This document shows positions 12,030-24,899 of a stretch of 64,000 nucleotides of DNA, one piece after another. A program made the translations under genes and the position numbers. The stretch's first letter is position 1; every line of letters starts with the position of its first letter. A model generated the notes under the pieces. The model was not told the DNA's origin and searched no databases. It saw only the letters and a list, made by a program, of their open reading frames with translations. This stretch comes from Delphinus delphis (lineage: Eukaryota; Chordata; Mammalia; Artiodactyla; Delphinidae): contig NC_082691.1 in NCBI RefSeq assembly GCF_949987515.2, forward strand, positions 57,650,740-57,714,739. Reading direction: 5' to 3'.

Positions 12030-12215
12030 AGATTCTGGAAGAAGACCTGGATCCTCCAGGCCTATAGAGTTCCAAGCTATGGGACTTTTACCTCTATGTC
12101 TCTCAGTTTCCTCATCTTTAAAATGGGCATAAAGGCAGGGCTGTAATGAGGATCAGCTTAGGATGTTTTGTCTTGTGCAGGGCCTGTCACCTGCTCAATG
12201 ATGGGTGTCTAGTCT
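12030..12215 (+). repeat. MIR SINE
   Basis: Plus-strand MIR: ctctcagtttcctcatctttaaaatgggcat, followed by gtaatgaggatcagc and the cagggcctgtcacctgctcaatg tail. Confidence 0.75.
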
Positions 12216-13674
12216 CAGCTCTGCCACCTTTCCTGTCCTGTCTGGAGCATTGAGATGGCACCCATGGCATGTGGTAGGGGTCACAGTTGGCCCCAAGTTT
12301 TCTGAGTGTTGGTGGAAGCCCAGTGGGAAAGGCAGTGATCACCAAGGCTCTGCTTAGGCGCCTGGGGGATTGTCTTCACCCTCTAAGACAAGCCTTACCC
12401 TGTATCTCTTTCTTTGGTAACAGAAACATCCCAACTGCTCTTCTTCCTGCTCACCAAACCCCATTTGGGCTGAACACCTGCTGACATTTATTAGCCCAAA
12501 CCTGTTTTTCAGAAACTTCTACTCACTTTGAGCTAAACATGTGGGGCTCAGCCCTGGACCAAAATGGACATCGTGCTTGCTTCTTTCTCTTTTTTGACCA
12601 GAAACACCATTCTGCTGCCGTCGGAAACTGATGCACCCGAATACAAAGCGTTTGTTCCCTGCACCCTTCAAACAAATGTGGTCCAGGTTCAACACAAGTA
12701 TACATGCACGCACACACGCACACGCATCCCCGGCCCATAAAAGTCAACGACACCTCTGAATAGCTGAAACCCACCACTCAGCAAACATTATCTCCTTCCT
12801 GGAACTTTCGGGGATGTAGACAACATCCTGTCATGGAACATGTGTGTAGCTTGAACTGCGATAAATCGAGGCCCTAATCTTGATGCACAACGGCATGGGC
12901 AGTAATAGGCAAGAACATCTCAGCAGACAACACACATATAAATCACATTTATTTTCATAGCACATTTAAATAATGTTTCGGCTCTGGGGATTTTCCGCCA
13001 AGTAATGAAGCATCATCCAAAGAGAGTCTGCAATGCTGCTCCTGTCTGTAATGCCCCTTAGAGCAGAGGAATAAAGCCTGTGATTTATAGGGCTGTCATC
13101 AGGGTGGTGTAAGGGCTTCCTTTCCTTTGCACAAAACATTGCTCTGCATCCGGATTAGAAATGAGATTTATCTGCAAAATAAACAAAGAACAGGCCCCGC
13201 ATGCCCCGTTTTCTCCCTTCATCACACCAGATGAGATCTCAAGCCATCACACACATACACGTGCACTCACTTAACAGCATACGCCCAACTGCTACACACA
13301 CACACGCAAAACACAGACACGTTTATTGTGAGATAGAAGAGAGAACGATCTTGATAAAGATGATCATTTGTACGTTGATGAAAATTTGTTTATCAACTGT
13401 TCTAGCTCGTGGGCTTCCGCTGTCCCTCTGCAGTGCTGCCCTGCCCCTGTCTGCATGGGTGCCTGAGACCATCACACAGTAGAGAGAAATCAAATCTCTC
13501 CCACACATTGCAAGGTGGTAGTACAACGCAAACTCAACTGCCACGTTCTATCGTCTTGTTCTGAGGGAAAATATGACCTCATTCTAACAAGATTTTCCTT
13601 TGGTTGGTCATAGGGGTGGTTGCCCCTGGTTACTTAGGATGAATTGCAAACTGTTCTTTTGAAACCAACATGAA
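12216..13674. other. 1.46 kb without recognised repeats
   Basis: Short (AC)-rich words lie near 12706-12726 and 13297-13320; otherwise I see no repeat or gene. The 12930-13160 part, with aaataatgtttcggctctggggattttccgcc-like mixed composition, is a candidate for a conservation check only. Confidence 0.45.
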
Positions 13675-13756
13675 TTCCTCCTTCCTGCCTTCCTTCCCTC
13701 CTTCCTTCCTCTCTTTCTTTTTTTTCTTCTTTTCTTCCTTACTTTCTTTCCTTGGC
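13675..13756. repeat. CT-rich low-complexity tract
   Basis: An imperfect cctt/ctttt pyrimidine tract of about 80 bp on the plus strand. Confidence 0.9.
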
Positions 13757-15744
13757 GGCCATCTATTCTCTAGAGTTCTCCAGGACTCCATATATGCCTT
13801 AACTTAAAGCCATTGCCCACCTGGCTAAGTGTAGGTTGTTTTTGACAGTTATAGGGAAACATGTAAACTACATCTCAGGGAAGCGTAACCTTGTGAAAAC
13901 ATGATTTATTGTACACGGATTCGCATACAAATCTACAGTTCATTCTGTGACGGCCAAGATAGTTCACCTCCATCCAGCAGACAATAAAATGAGAATAATA
14001 ACTCATGCTGTTCCGGTGCTTTACAGTTAGCAAAATACGTCCATCTACTATGTATTGTTTTCACAGTTGGTCTTCACACAGACATGGGTGACAGGGCAGT
14101 AGGCAGGACATAACCTACACGCTGTCCTTGCACTTGGAAAAATCACTGCTGCTTCAAGGGCCCCAAGGTACTTTACTTTTCTGCCCCAGGTTCACGTGTT
14201 TCAGGATCATTGGAGAAACCAAAAGCAGAAGGTCTCATACTTTAACACACAAAACCATTCCTTGGCTGGCCAAGAGTAGATAACGGATGGCTGGTGGCAG
14301 CCTTAAAGGCAGGGATGCTAAGCAGCTAGTTTCACTTGAATCAACCAGGAGTCGAGGTCAGGATAGCTGGATGCCACCCAGATATTACGGACAGTCATTT
14401 CCCAGAAAAACACATTCTCATACTTATTGATGTATATTCCATTTTCAAGCCAAAGGGTGAAATTTCATTTGTGTGATCTGATTTTTGTGGGGGTGGAGAG
14501 AGATTATAAAGCTACTTTGTGCAAAGTTCCCTATGCCTTAGGTGAAGGTGAGTATAGTTTCATATTTCGGTCCAGGTCACACGTTTAGAATAAAAAAACA
14601 AATTGCAAGCTCAGATTTCTCCCCACCCTTCGCGGTGGTCATGTCAAAGAAAGTCCCCAGCATCCGTATGTCTGGATGCAAATATTTACTTTGCTTCTTG
14701 TCATCTCAATCTCTCAAATTTGTTCTGAAGCTGCAACATAGCCATCCATATAGCAAGAGGAAATTTTTAATTGACAAAGATGATTGCCCCAAATTAACAT
14801 TAAAAAAAAGACAATTAGGAAAAGCAGCATTGCCTAGCAAGACTAATCTATGACTGTTGGGGAGGGTGGCTCATCCCTAAAAGTAGGGCAAACACCAGGG
14901 TAGCTGGCCTGGGGCAGTTCTGGCTGACCCTCTTGTTCTGGCTCAATTATTAACAGCTTCTCTTTCACTTTCACAATTGTCCCAGTTTGGACGCTAAATT
15001 ATATAGTCAGCCTACCTAAAAGCTGTAGGAAAACCCAGCTTCTTGAAATAGGTCTTTATTTTTTAAAGGCTTTGAAAACACTCTGAAAATGAAACTGGAG
15101 GAGTGGGGAGAAAAAAAAAGGAAGAATTTGTGCCGTCAGTTCAATTGTTCAGCCATAGAAGACTTGGTGAGACTGTATCTGTTTTGTTCATGCAATTCTA
15201 ATTATGAACCAATAATGTGGAATAGAACTAATTTTATTAAAACCACTAGTCTGCAATAAAGCAAATGCACAAAATAATTTATTGAGTCACGAGGCCCAGA
15301 TACAGATTAACTCAAGTGCTCATGTGGGCGGAGAGAGGAAGGCCCATCGCTTTGAATCTCCGCTCACGTGCGGGAGGGAGCTTGTCTGCGCTGTTTGGTT
15401 AGCAAATTGCGAGTAGATGGAAATGTCATCCTAATTGGATTCTGGATGGTGTGAGAGCCAGGCCCATGGGGATGACCGAGCAATAGACACAGCACGCCTC
15501 CTTGCCTGGCATCACACACGGGGCGCACGCCCCATATGCCTCCTAGGGATAAGCCCTGGCTTTAGGGAAAGGAATGGTGGCATTTTTCAATGATATGGGT
15601 TTGGTCTCACTTGAGCAAAACAGAGCTGTGTCTTGTCACTCCTGGTGGCATTTGATGCCCTGTTTAAGGCAGGCATGTGTTTTTTAATCTATCCCCATCG
15701 TGACTACCTCAGCGGCAAATGTGGAACAAGCATCCCCCAGTTAT
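13757..15744. other. 2 kb without recognised repeats
   Basis: No repeat, gene or RNA is recognised. The open frame at 14542-14853 on the plus strand has no family features. Confidence 0.45.
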
Positions 15745-16115
15745 AGGCAGAGAACCCAGGTGCATCATCACCTGGCCAGCTCCACTTTGTCCTCCAGACA
15801 AAGGCCTAGAACATTCCAGGAAGCCCTCTCTGATAGCTCCCCTCCTTTATCCTCACGCCCAACCGGAGTCTCCCCACAATAAGCACTTAGAGCACGTAAA
15901 ACTGTTGCGCAGAGTTTCCACATCCTGCTGGGCACATTTCTGCCATAGAACTTCACACCCTCCATGGCAACTTTTTACTCCCCTGTCTCCTCTTCCAGAG
16001 CCTTCGATTTTTGAAGGCAGGGACATTGTTCTTCTCTGGAGCTCCCAGCCTAGCCAGTCTCTTTCATATGGGCACTTGGTCCTTATTTGTGGGATGAATG
16101 TATGGACCCACTCCA
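15745..16115 (+). mobile_element. L2 LINE 3' fragment
   Basis: Plus-strand L2-like words in the expected order: ttccaggaagccctctctgat, agcacttagagcac, then ttgaaggcagggacattgttcttc and a degraded end. L2 is an ancient LINE, and only a non-coding-looking 3' piece remains. The 179-residue open frame through it is not a gene. Confidence 0.65.
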
Positions 16116-16574
16116 AAACAAAAATAAATAGTATAATAATAGGGATAGTATATTTATCAAGCACTCAGTATATGGCATGGGAATGCAATCAAACTCATCC
16201 AGTCTCTTGTTGTTTTCATGTTTGTATAAAAAATTTTTATATTTACATTTCTACATAGAGAAATGCATTAATTCCTTTATTTCATGAAAATACACACACA
16301 CAAATATATGTTCAAAGAATGCTATGTGAAACTTGAAAAGGGCACATGATAAACATTGACTAATTACAACTATTTACAGCTTTCATCTATACACTGACAA
16401 GTTTTGATGTGAATGTAATGATGCAAGAGGAGTTATTGTTTTTAAGATTTCTTTGAAAGGTAAAGCTGAATATAGGATACTTTGTCTCTACTGCAGAGAA
16501 TAAATGTGGGTACTGCTATTACACGACAGTCAACCAGAACCAGAGATTTTTTTTTTTTGTCAGTAAATTCAATA
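16116..16574. other. no recognised feature
   Basis: A+T-rich DNA with a short acacacacaca run near 16292. No gene or repeat family is recognised. Confidence 0.45.
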
Positions 16575-16795
16575 ATCAATAATAACAGAGGTGAATGTGT
16601 GCTAAGGGTTTTAAATGGATTATCTCATTCAATCCTCAGAAAGATTCTGCTAATAAAGCGTGTTATCCCCATTCTGCAGATGAGTACACGGAGGCTGGGA
16701 GAAGTTGGTGATGAGACTGGCGCTCCAAGCCAGGTCTTCCTCCCCAGAAGCCAGACCTCTCAGCCACTGCTCTGCCCTCACACTTGGCTACAATG
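16575..16795 (-). repeat. MIR SINE
   Basis: Reverse-strand MIR: ggattatctcattcaatcctcag, then ttatccccattctgcagatgag, with a degraded cacag-side end and a ctcagccactgctctgccct tail. Confidence 0.8.
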
Positions 16796-16984
16796 AGGAT
16801 GCTGATGCCTCTGATTCAACTGCACTTTCCAAAACAAGTTATCAGTCCCAGGATCATAGGGCTATGGGAAATAATGCCCCCCGAATAGAGGGTTCCTTTA
16901 CCAGTTTTTAGTTTTGTCATCACCCTAGCAAGATGAGATGTTGGCAGAACTGTCCCCAGATATTGTCCTTTGTCCGTCGTTTGC

Positions 16985-17870
16985 CGGCTATTTTTTTTAA
17001 GACAATTTTTCTAGAGTAGTTTTAGGTTCACGGCAAAATATAGAGGATGGTACAGAGATTTCCTATATTTTCCCTGCCCCCAGACAGCCTCTCCCACTAT
17101 CAACATCCTGCACCAGGGTGGTGCCTTGTTACGATCGATGAACCTATTGTATATTGACATATCATTGCCACTCTACCTCCATAGTTTATATTAGGGGTCA
17201 CTCCTTGTGTTGTACATTCTATGAGTTTGGACAAAAGTATAATGACGTGTCCACCGTCACAGTATCAGACAGAGCAGTTTCACTGCCTAAAATCCTCTGT
17301 GATCCACCTATTCATGTCCCCCACTGCCATCCCCAACCCCTGACAACAGCTGATCTTCTCACTGTGTTCACAGTCTTGACCAGAATGTCATACAGTTTGC
17401 ATCATACAGTACGTATTCTTTTCAGATTGGCTTCTTTCACCTAGCAATGTGCATTTAAGGTTATCCATGTCTTTTCGTGGCCTCATAGCTGATTTCTTTT
17501 CAGCACTGGTAATATTCCATTGTCTGAATGTACCACGGTTTATTTATCCATTCACTTACTGAAGGGAATCTTGGTTGCTTCCAAGTTTTGGCAATTGTCG
17601 ATAAAACTGCTATAACATCCCTGTGTAGGTTTTTGTGCGGACATGACTTCAACTTCTTTGGGTAAATACTGAGGAATGCATTGCTGGATGGTGTAGTAAG
17701 AGTATGTTTAGCTTTCTAGAAAGCCGCCAAGCTGTCTTCCAAAGTGACTACCGTTTTGCATTCCCACGAGCATTGGATGAGAGTTTCTGCTGCCCCACAT
17801 CCTGCCAGCCTTTGGTGTTGTCAGCGTTCTGGATTTGGGTTGACGGCAATTTTTAGCACCTGTGGTGCAC
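16985..17870 (-). mobile_element. old L1 3' portion
   Basis: Reverse-strand L1M-type sequence with the familiar order: agtagttttaggttcacggcaaaat, acagagatttcctatattttccc, gtttggacaaaagtataatgacg, ttaaggttatccatgtcttttcg, atatt-ccattgtctgaatgtaccac, and gaagccgccaagctgtcttcc. The reading frames are fully decayed. Confidence 0.85.
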
Positions 17871-18060
17871 CTGAACCATGGTGACAAAATAGATACAGCC
17901 CCTGACCTCATGGGGCTTACAGGCCAGAAGAAGGAGCAGACCTTAATGGTATAATCATACAATTACATAACCACACACTATGGATGGTTTCAGGATGCTG
18001 TGAGAGCACACAGGGGCCTGGCTTGGTCTGGAGCATTTATGATGCGAATCGTTTTCACTT
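17871..18060 (+). repeat. fragment of the ancient repeat seen at 31.4 kb
   Basis: The words cccctgacctcatggggcttacaggcc and aatcatacaattacataa follow the 'total known / register of a start region' pattern of the ancient repeat at 31410-34230. The match is by eye and weak. Confidence 0.35.
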
Positions 18061-18064
18061 TAAT

Positions 18065-18245
18065 CAAAGTTAAGTGCCATTTACAAAGGACGCCTGCAAT
18101 GTGCCAGCTCCTCTGCCGATCACATCCCAATCCTGTAAAGTAGGGATTATCGTGCCCAATTTACTGGTAAGAAAAACTGAGGCTGAGAGCAGCCAGGAAA
18201 CCTGCCTGAGGTTTGCAGGGGCCAAGCCAGGGTTTGAATGAGGAA
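18065..18245 (-). repeat. MIR SINE
   Basis: Reverse-strand MIR: caatgtgccagctcctctgccg, atcccaatcctgtaaagtagggattatc, then aaaaactgaggctgagag and aagccagggtttgaatgag. Confidence 0.75.
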
Positions 18246-18369
18246 CAACAACTCCATGCCTCCTGTTTTTCTTCTTTACCCTGAACTCCCTCCTCCTATT
18301 GCAGGGATCTCTGGTGACTATTCACAAAGCCAGGAGAGAGAGTTGGAGATGCCACACTGTCATTGCTCT

Positions 18370-18863
18370 GAAAATCTGTTGTCCGCCTCTGCTGATCCCT
18401 CTCCAACCCAGCCTCCAGGGGCTACCAGGCTGCTCATGTCCCTCTCCTGCCAAACCCTCTGGAGCATCCCAGGCCTCGGTTTAGTACGGCATGCTGGGGA
18501 TCCTCTCAAGGCTTGGTCCTCTTCCCTTTGCACGGGCTTGCTAGACAGAAGTGCTATGCTGGCTCCTTTGCCTGGGCCAGTGCCTATTTCTTCTAACACC
18601 CTTGACCCTCTTTCCCCCCTGGCTATTTCTTGTCTCCCAAGGTCATGTCCTCCAGGGAAGCACTCCCTGATTCCTCCATCCTTCAAGGCTCAGCCTGCAG
18701 GCTCCCCCTCTAGCCCAGCATCCATCCCACAGTTTGGGAATGGTGGGAATTGCCAGCATGTCTCCCTCCTGGGCTTGGAGCTCCCGAAGGTCAGGGGCCC
18801 CACTATTCCTCGGCCAAGTGCAGTACCTGGCACCCAGAGCTGCACATTAAACATGGGCAAAAT
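18370..18863 (+). mobile_element. L2 LINE 3' fragment
   Basis: The plus strand shows L2 words in order: cctttgcacgggcttgct, ccagggaagcactccctgattcctcc, catccttcaaggctcagcc, and ggcttggagctcccgaaggtcagggg then gtacctggcacccagag. A 225-codon open frame spanning it is incidental. Confidence 0.65.
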
Positions 18864-18864
18864 G

Positions 18865-18989
18865 AGGGAATTCCCTGGCCATCCGGGGGTTAGGACTCCG
18901 CACTTTCACTGCTGAGGGCGTGGGTTCAATCCCTGGTCAGGAAAATAAGATCCCACAAGCCATGTGGCACGGCCAAAGAGAAAAAAAAT
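18865..18989 (+). mobile_element. short tRNA-derived SINE (CHR-related)
   Basis: A 125-bp SINE with gaattccctggccatccggggg at the head, a B-box-like gggttcaatccctggtc, aagatcccacaagccatgtggcacggcc and a short A-rich tail. This short form is common in cetartiodactyl genomes; its exact family name is uncertain. Confidence 0.8.
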
Positions 18990-20014
18990 ATCTGCAAACT
19001 GAATTAAACTGACTTGTGTTCATGGAGGGAGTAGAAGAAGAAAAGGCCCTTTGTTTTTCATCATATTTTGTAATTTTGGCTGCAGCATTTAGAGTTAAGC
19101 CAGATTCATCCATAGATACCCAATAACCTCCAATTCTTGACAATTACTTTTCACCATTTTCACTCGCTAAATAGGTGTGATTTAACTGGTTTCCCTTTCC
19201 TGGGAATAAGAATATCCTTATTGCAATAAATTTCAACAACACTTTTTTAATGGCAAAATACTGTCTTTTACATTTTGTCCACAATCTTCATTCTCATTTC
19301 ATAGAGTAGCTCTGTATGTCTTTTATTTAAATGAATAGGTCTCAAGAAAAACATAGAGAATGGCTCAATTATTATGTGTGATAATCTCTGAAATTAAAAA
19401 CTGTCCTCTGTCCAACTGATTTACAAAGAACCTCTTAACAGGCAAAAGAAACTGCTTAATAATGCACCTTCTGACAAATAAAAAAAAGGCAATCATTTTT
19501 TGGAGGTGAAAGAGCTTTTTTTCAAGATAACACAAGGCTTCAGTTTTTAAATCTTATACCAAAGTTAATGTATTGATTATATTGACATTGTGGTAGTAAC
19601 CCATTTGAAAAAGTGTTGAAAGAAAGGATTTTCCCAGCCTCCTGTGTATCCCACTCCCCGTCTAAGTAAGCCCGGCCCCCAAAGACCCAGACTCATAAAC
19701 AAATCAAGAATCAGGCTAATAACTGAAGCCGGGCACAATTACAGGCTTTGGCAGTTCCATAGAAGAGGCACCAGAGGGCACTACAGGACCACATTTTGTA
19801 ATTCTAGGCGCCATTTTACCCTTGGACTTGGGAAAATAATTTCTTGAAAAAAATTTTAACCTTCTGAGCCCCGGATGTCGTTTTATTTATTACTTTCAAT
19901 ATGCCATTGCCACTCATCTTAACTAACCGGGCTTGGAAGGTTATTTTAAAGAACAGTGCCATAAAAAGAAAACACAATCAGGCTTCTTGGCTTTACCTCC
20001 CTGTAGAATGTTGC
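18990..20014. other. 1 kb without recognised repeats
   Basis: A+T-rich DNA with no gene or repeat family that I recognise. Confidence 0.45.
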
Positions 20015-20024
20015 CGTGTGTGTG

Positions 20025-20069
<45 letters not shown>
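20015..20069. repeat. (TG)n microsatellite
   Basis: About 27 TG units with one interruption (tgcg) near 20030. Confidence 0.97.
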
Positions 20070-20071
<2 letters not shown>

Positions 20072-20784
20072 AAAACTACAATGTAGGGAGTTCCCCCCCA
20101 AATCGTGATGTTTCAGGTAAATGGGTTGTTCTCATTATTACCTGTCTTCATTCATTTATTAATTCAATATCAACAAATATTTATTAAGTCCTTATTTTGC
20201 CGGCCCTGGGCATGCCATGAGACTTGAGCCACGTCCCTCCCCCCAGGGTATTATCCAGGGTGAGAAAGCAGTTCTCTTCCCTCCTGGGAGCCAGATTTGT
20301 TCTTAGAGCATCAAAATCCCTAAGTGAAAGGTGACACTGCTGTTTTAGGCCATTTCTCTTTTCACTGCTCTCCAGAAATTTATTTTTTTCAAAAGAAAAT
20401 AGTTAAATCATTGCTCTCTAGATGTGACAGTCTCAGCCTGAGCACGAGAGCTTACAATTCTCATGCAGGACCTACATGCTAAGTGACTGAATTTTTATTA
20501 ATCGAATAAAATAGATGCTTGTGAGTTATTGTTTTTATTTTCCTTTCAAAGTCCTATGTCAGTTAGAATGAATTATGTTGAAATTTACCAAAAGACACAG
20601 GAACATGCCACCACTCCTGGCATCTGATGAGGCATGCCTTCTGGACTCAGTTGGGCCCTGCTTGGCAGTCCTGGCACCCAGGGTTGGTCAAAATAAGATG
20701 TAGTCAGTCTGTTTCCTCCTCCTCCCCCCTCCATCTAGTCCCAATGGTTTGTAAAATCAAGGTGAGAGTGTACCGTTGACGTAG
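20070..20784. other. mostly unrecognised DNA
   Basis: A cattcatttattaattcaa...caaatatttattaagtcc segment at 20145-20270 resembles the opening of the ancient repeat at 31 kb. The rest is unassigned. Confidence 0.4.
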
Positions 20785-20958
20785 ACATTTCACAACCATT
20801 AACGTTTAATCCTCACAGTGACCCCACAAGCTGCCCCCATTTCCCAGCTGAGCAAACTGAGGCTGGAAGAGTTTAATTCTTTGCCCAAGGACACACAACC
20901 AGTATCCAAACCCAAGTCCATCTACCTGCAAAGATCACGTGCCCTCTGCTGCTCAACA
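20785..20958 (-). repeat. MIR SINE
   Basis: Reverse-strand MIR: taatcctcacagtgacccc, cccatttcccagctgagcaaactgaggc, then gcccaaggacacacaacc. Confidence 0.8.
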
Positions 20959-20984
20959 TAAACCTCCCAAAGCCTGAAAATGAC

Positions 20985-21370
20985 GGTGCTTGCCCAGACC
21001 CATCCCACCTTCTTCCTGGGCACACAGCTGGGCTACATTTCCCAGCTTCCCTTGCAGGAAGGCAGCCTTGTAAGTGGCTTCCAGCCAGTGGAATGTGAGT
21101 AGTGAGGTACCCCACTTCCAGGCCTGCCCATCTCCTACACAATCCTTCACTCCCCCTCTCTCCCTGTCTCAGTCCAACAACTAACTTTGAGGCCCTTGGG
21201 GATGGGGGAGCCACGGAACAAAAGATGTTTGCATCCCTAAATCACTGCACGGAAGGTACCCACCAGACACTGACTTTAAATGATTCCACAAACAAGATGT
21301 AACTTCTGTTGTGTTAAGCCACTCTGATTTGGGGTTGTGTGTTAGTTAACCTTCAATACATAATAATAGA
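20985..21370 (+). repeat. ancient LTR-like repeat, family not named
   Basis: The words gctggg-ctacatttcccagc, gtaagtggcttccagccagtggaatgtgag and ttgtgttaagccactctgatttgggg form a pattern I know from a dispersed mammalian repeat of LTR-like type. A related pattern is at 28580-28960. Without a search I cannot name it. Confidence 0.5.
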
Positions 21371-21493
21371 CAAGGAAAGATGATGGCATCTGTGAAGGCT
21401 TCCATTCACCCACCCAGGGGCCTGGGGGCCTTGCTCTAATTCTCTGATCATGAACTTGTCACAACCTTCCTGGGTGTCAGTAAAAAAAGAGCA

Positions 21494-21602
21494 TGGCCAC
21501 GCCCCACGGCTTGCAGGGTCTTAGTTCCCAGACCAGGGATCACACCCGTGCCCCCTGCAGTGGAAGCGCGGACTCCTAACCACTGGACCGCCAGAGAATT
21601 CC
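21494..21602 (-). mobile_element. short tRNA-derived SINE (CHR-related)
   Basis: Minus-strand short SINE: gcagggtcttagttcccagacc, a B-box complement in agggatcacacccgtgc, then tggaagcgcggactcctaacc and accgccagagaattcc. It is older than the CHR-2 copies, to judge by its changes. Confidence 0.82.
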
Positions 21603-24600
21603 TGAACCAAATGATCTTTAAGGTCCTTCCGTGATCTGAGAACGTCCTGTAATTGTGTGGTGCCCCTCCTTCACCTACTGCAGCCCCTACCCACCCCCAA
21701 CTACGCATCCTTATCTGCAGGAGCAAAGTTGCCTGGACCAGGAAGGACTTGGCCCAGACTCTTACCCACCCAGGTCTCCTTTTCGTGTGACACCTTTCCT
21801 CCATCTGCTGGGCACCCCCTCAGCTGTGCCGGCCACGTGAGATGTAAGATGTACCTTCAGTAGGATGAGTGTCTTCGAATGGCTCACGCCGGGCACTTCA
21901 TAACCTCCCACTCCTGCCTCCTCCATGGTCTGCATGGGACAGAAGCATCTTCCTCCAAGAGTAGGGCTGACTGTAGACCAAGACCTTGAAAACAGTTGGG
22001 CATCAGAATAAATAGAAGGAATTCTGCTCTTTGAAAGCACTGATTCTTCAAATAGTTTCACTTTGACATCTATAAAACACTATACTTAAGATATTTAATA
22101 GGAGTATCTTCAGTGGCTCCTGTGATATCGCTTTCTGTCACTGAATACTATGTGTGCAAAATGAAGATAATGTCAATAGAGAGAAAGGCAGAACCGAGGA
22201 TTTTAACCGCACAGACTCCAGGCCAAATCAGGAAAGGAGTGTGTTGCTCGCTGCACCTGTGATTCCAGCTGGGTCCCCTATGCTGAGATGAATCTCGCCC
22301 TCTTCTGGCCTCGCTTGGCACTTCCAGAGACAAGATGTGAACACTTGCAAATCACTCCTGCCGCTGCCTACCTGCTTCAAGAGTTCTGCACCTAAGGGCA
22401 GGGAGCTCTGTGTCCCTGGGGCTCACAGTGCCCACGGCAGGGTGTCTTGAATTGGATACCACTGGGGTTTCTAGAAAAACCAGTGAGGGTTGAAACCTGG
22501 GTTTTTGAGAGTTGTGATAAATGGGGGTGCAGATGTAAAAATCCAGGACTCATATGCTGGGAGTACTTGCTGTCTGGATGTGTCAGAAAAGAAAGGAGAA
22601 AAAAAAAAAGGAGGAGAGGAGAGAAAGTTGTCAGATCAGCAGCGACACAGTAGATGCTGTTAATATTAAAACGTTAAATATTAAACTAAATTCGACTAAC
22701 AATTATGGTGGACACTGTTTTAGAGCTGGCCACTGATTTTCCTCCTTCCCCTCTGTCTATAACAGATTCTATCTCTGATCTCAGGAGGAAGTGGCGTAGA
22801 CAGAGGGGGATGTCTGACCCAGGTTTGGTCATTCAGAATCTCTCCTCCCCCACCAAAATCACTGGCCAAATAAAATCCATCCCTGGGGTTTTCTGCTGAA
22901 ACATGCCCCCCACTGCTTCTACCCTTCCATGCTGTATCTCTGTCCCCCGTAAGCTCAAGCTATTGACAGGACCCACAATATACATTGTTCTAATGCACTA
23001 GCACCTGACTTAACCCAAATTACAAATTACCATAATTACCAAGGGTAAAATCCAAGGTTAATGATGAAACAAATTAATGCATACTTAAAATATATAAACG
23101 TGTTCTATAACTACTACGAGACGAAATAAGGTTAATTAAAGCAATTTTCAAAATATTAACAGAACCATAGTTCCAGCGAGTGCAGGAACATTATCAGCAC
23201 ATTTGAATCATTAAAGAATTTAAACAATTTATAGAGCCATGGAGGGAGTACTTATATTTGTGAAGGTCAAAAAAAAGGATGAACTCTTAAGTTTTCTTTT
23301 GTTGTGTGTCAGCCTATTTTGGTTTTCACGTACCGTGACATTATTATGTATAAGATTTAAACTGCTCTAGTGTTACTTGTAGATTTCTATTTATGAAAGA
23401 GGTTATCTTGCTTATAGGAAAAATAATTAAGTTTAGCCATTCACAAATGGATAGTTATTTGTAGGTACTTAAACATGAAGATCTATCCAAGCATGATAAT
23501 TTGTCATTTTTAGTGCTTATTTGACTGCCTATAAGCGCACAATTGAGTACAAAATGGCCATGGTTTCTGTAATGCTGCTGCTGCTTTGATTGATAACGAG
23601 AAGATACAGCCACCATTTTTAATTTTTAAAATGCAAGATTATTCTGGAGTAAATTAACCTAATCACACAGCGCAAGTAAATTAATGTCAGTTCATTACCT
23701 AATAGCAAAAATAATATTAACCTAAAGAATCTAAATCCACTTCTGACACACATTCAATTTTTATAATGTTACGTTGACAGATTTTTCTGGGTTATATGTG
23801 GTGGTTTTCAGCATTAGCTGCTCTGCTAATTGGAAATGTGGGGAGTGAGAACACAAATATTCCTGTGGTGTGGGAAAAGGTTGCTTCAGGAATTGATTCA
23901 GCTGTATCACAGCTCGGACACCACTTCACTAAAACACCATTGGGTATTTTGCACGGCCAGCCTACCATAAATTCAGCGAGAAGATCTCAGGGCTTTCGCT
24001 CCTGTGGCATAAGTGGATTTTTTTTTTCCTAAGCAGCCCAGCAGCTCTCATTTGGAGAATTCAGGTTCTCCGGCCCTCGATTCCCCCAACACTGTCTGCC
24101 CCAGGAGAGTCCGAGAGTGCCTGCGCCATCTCTCCCAGCATCCTGAGGGCTGGGGCCTAGATCTTCCCCAAACGGGGCTCCACGTGGGTCACACAGACTG
24201 GAGGAAAGGCTCCGAACTCGCAGAATATCTCCTCAGTTTTAAGAGCTTGCAAAGTTGGGAAATTTATGTTGCAACCTTGAGAAAGGCAAAGTAAATACAG
24301 AGCATGCCAGCTATTTGTTTTCCTGTTGATGAATTCTCCAGGCTCAGACTGGAAGCCCTCCAAGGACTAAAGTCTCCTCCAAAAGCGGAATGTTAACCCT
24401 GAGTCCTTCGGCTGCTTTTCCCTCCGGGTCTCTACTTCTTTCTCTCCTACCTAGAAAGTCCCCGAATATCTCTGGTTTTTGCCTGCTGTGGATGAGTCTG
24501 CTTCTCTTGATCCCGCAGAACAAGCCAGGGCCAAAGACAGTGAAGGAAGAAGCCAAATGACTACGTGGTAGAGGAAGTTTCAAGAACTTCTCGTAGCAAG

Positions 24601-24899
24601 GCTTCCTAGAGCCCAGCTCCTGCACATTTAGTGAAACTGGCTTGGCTCATGGAAGAGAGTCAACTGTTTCGAGCCAAACTTCTCTAGCTTTAAACATTTG
24701 CCACATGCTCTATTGCAAATCTTATATCATAAATCCATCATCGTCTCCTTGGAAACATAACAAATTAGCCCTACATTTGTTGGTTTGTTTTTCTCTTTAC
24801 ATGAGACATACACAGTTAATAGATCAATCTAGGTAAGATGATGCATTTCAATCCCTTAATCACTATTGATTTTTAGCGTTTACTCTAACTGTTTTTACC
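21603..24899. other. 3.3 kb with almost no recognised repeats
   Basis: I see no gene, RNA or clear repeat family. A possible old fragment lies at 22690-22900. The part from about 22980 to 23790 is very A+T-rich with many TAAT/ATTA words and no repeat I recognise, which makes it a candidate for conserved non-coding DNA. Confidence 0.4.

Noticed and set aside
15719..16258. A 179-codon open frame on the plus strand
   Set aside because: It overlaps an L2 3' fragment and continues into A+T-rich DNA. Its composition is not protein-like.
18238..18915. A 225-codon open frame on the plus strand
   Set aside because: It passes through an L2 fragment and into a SINE. It is Pro/Ser-rich from C-rich repeat DNA and is not a protein family I recognise.
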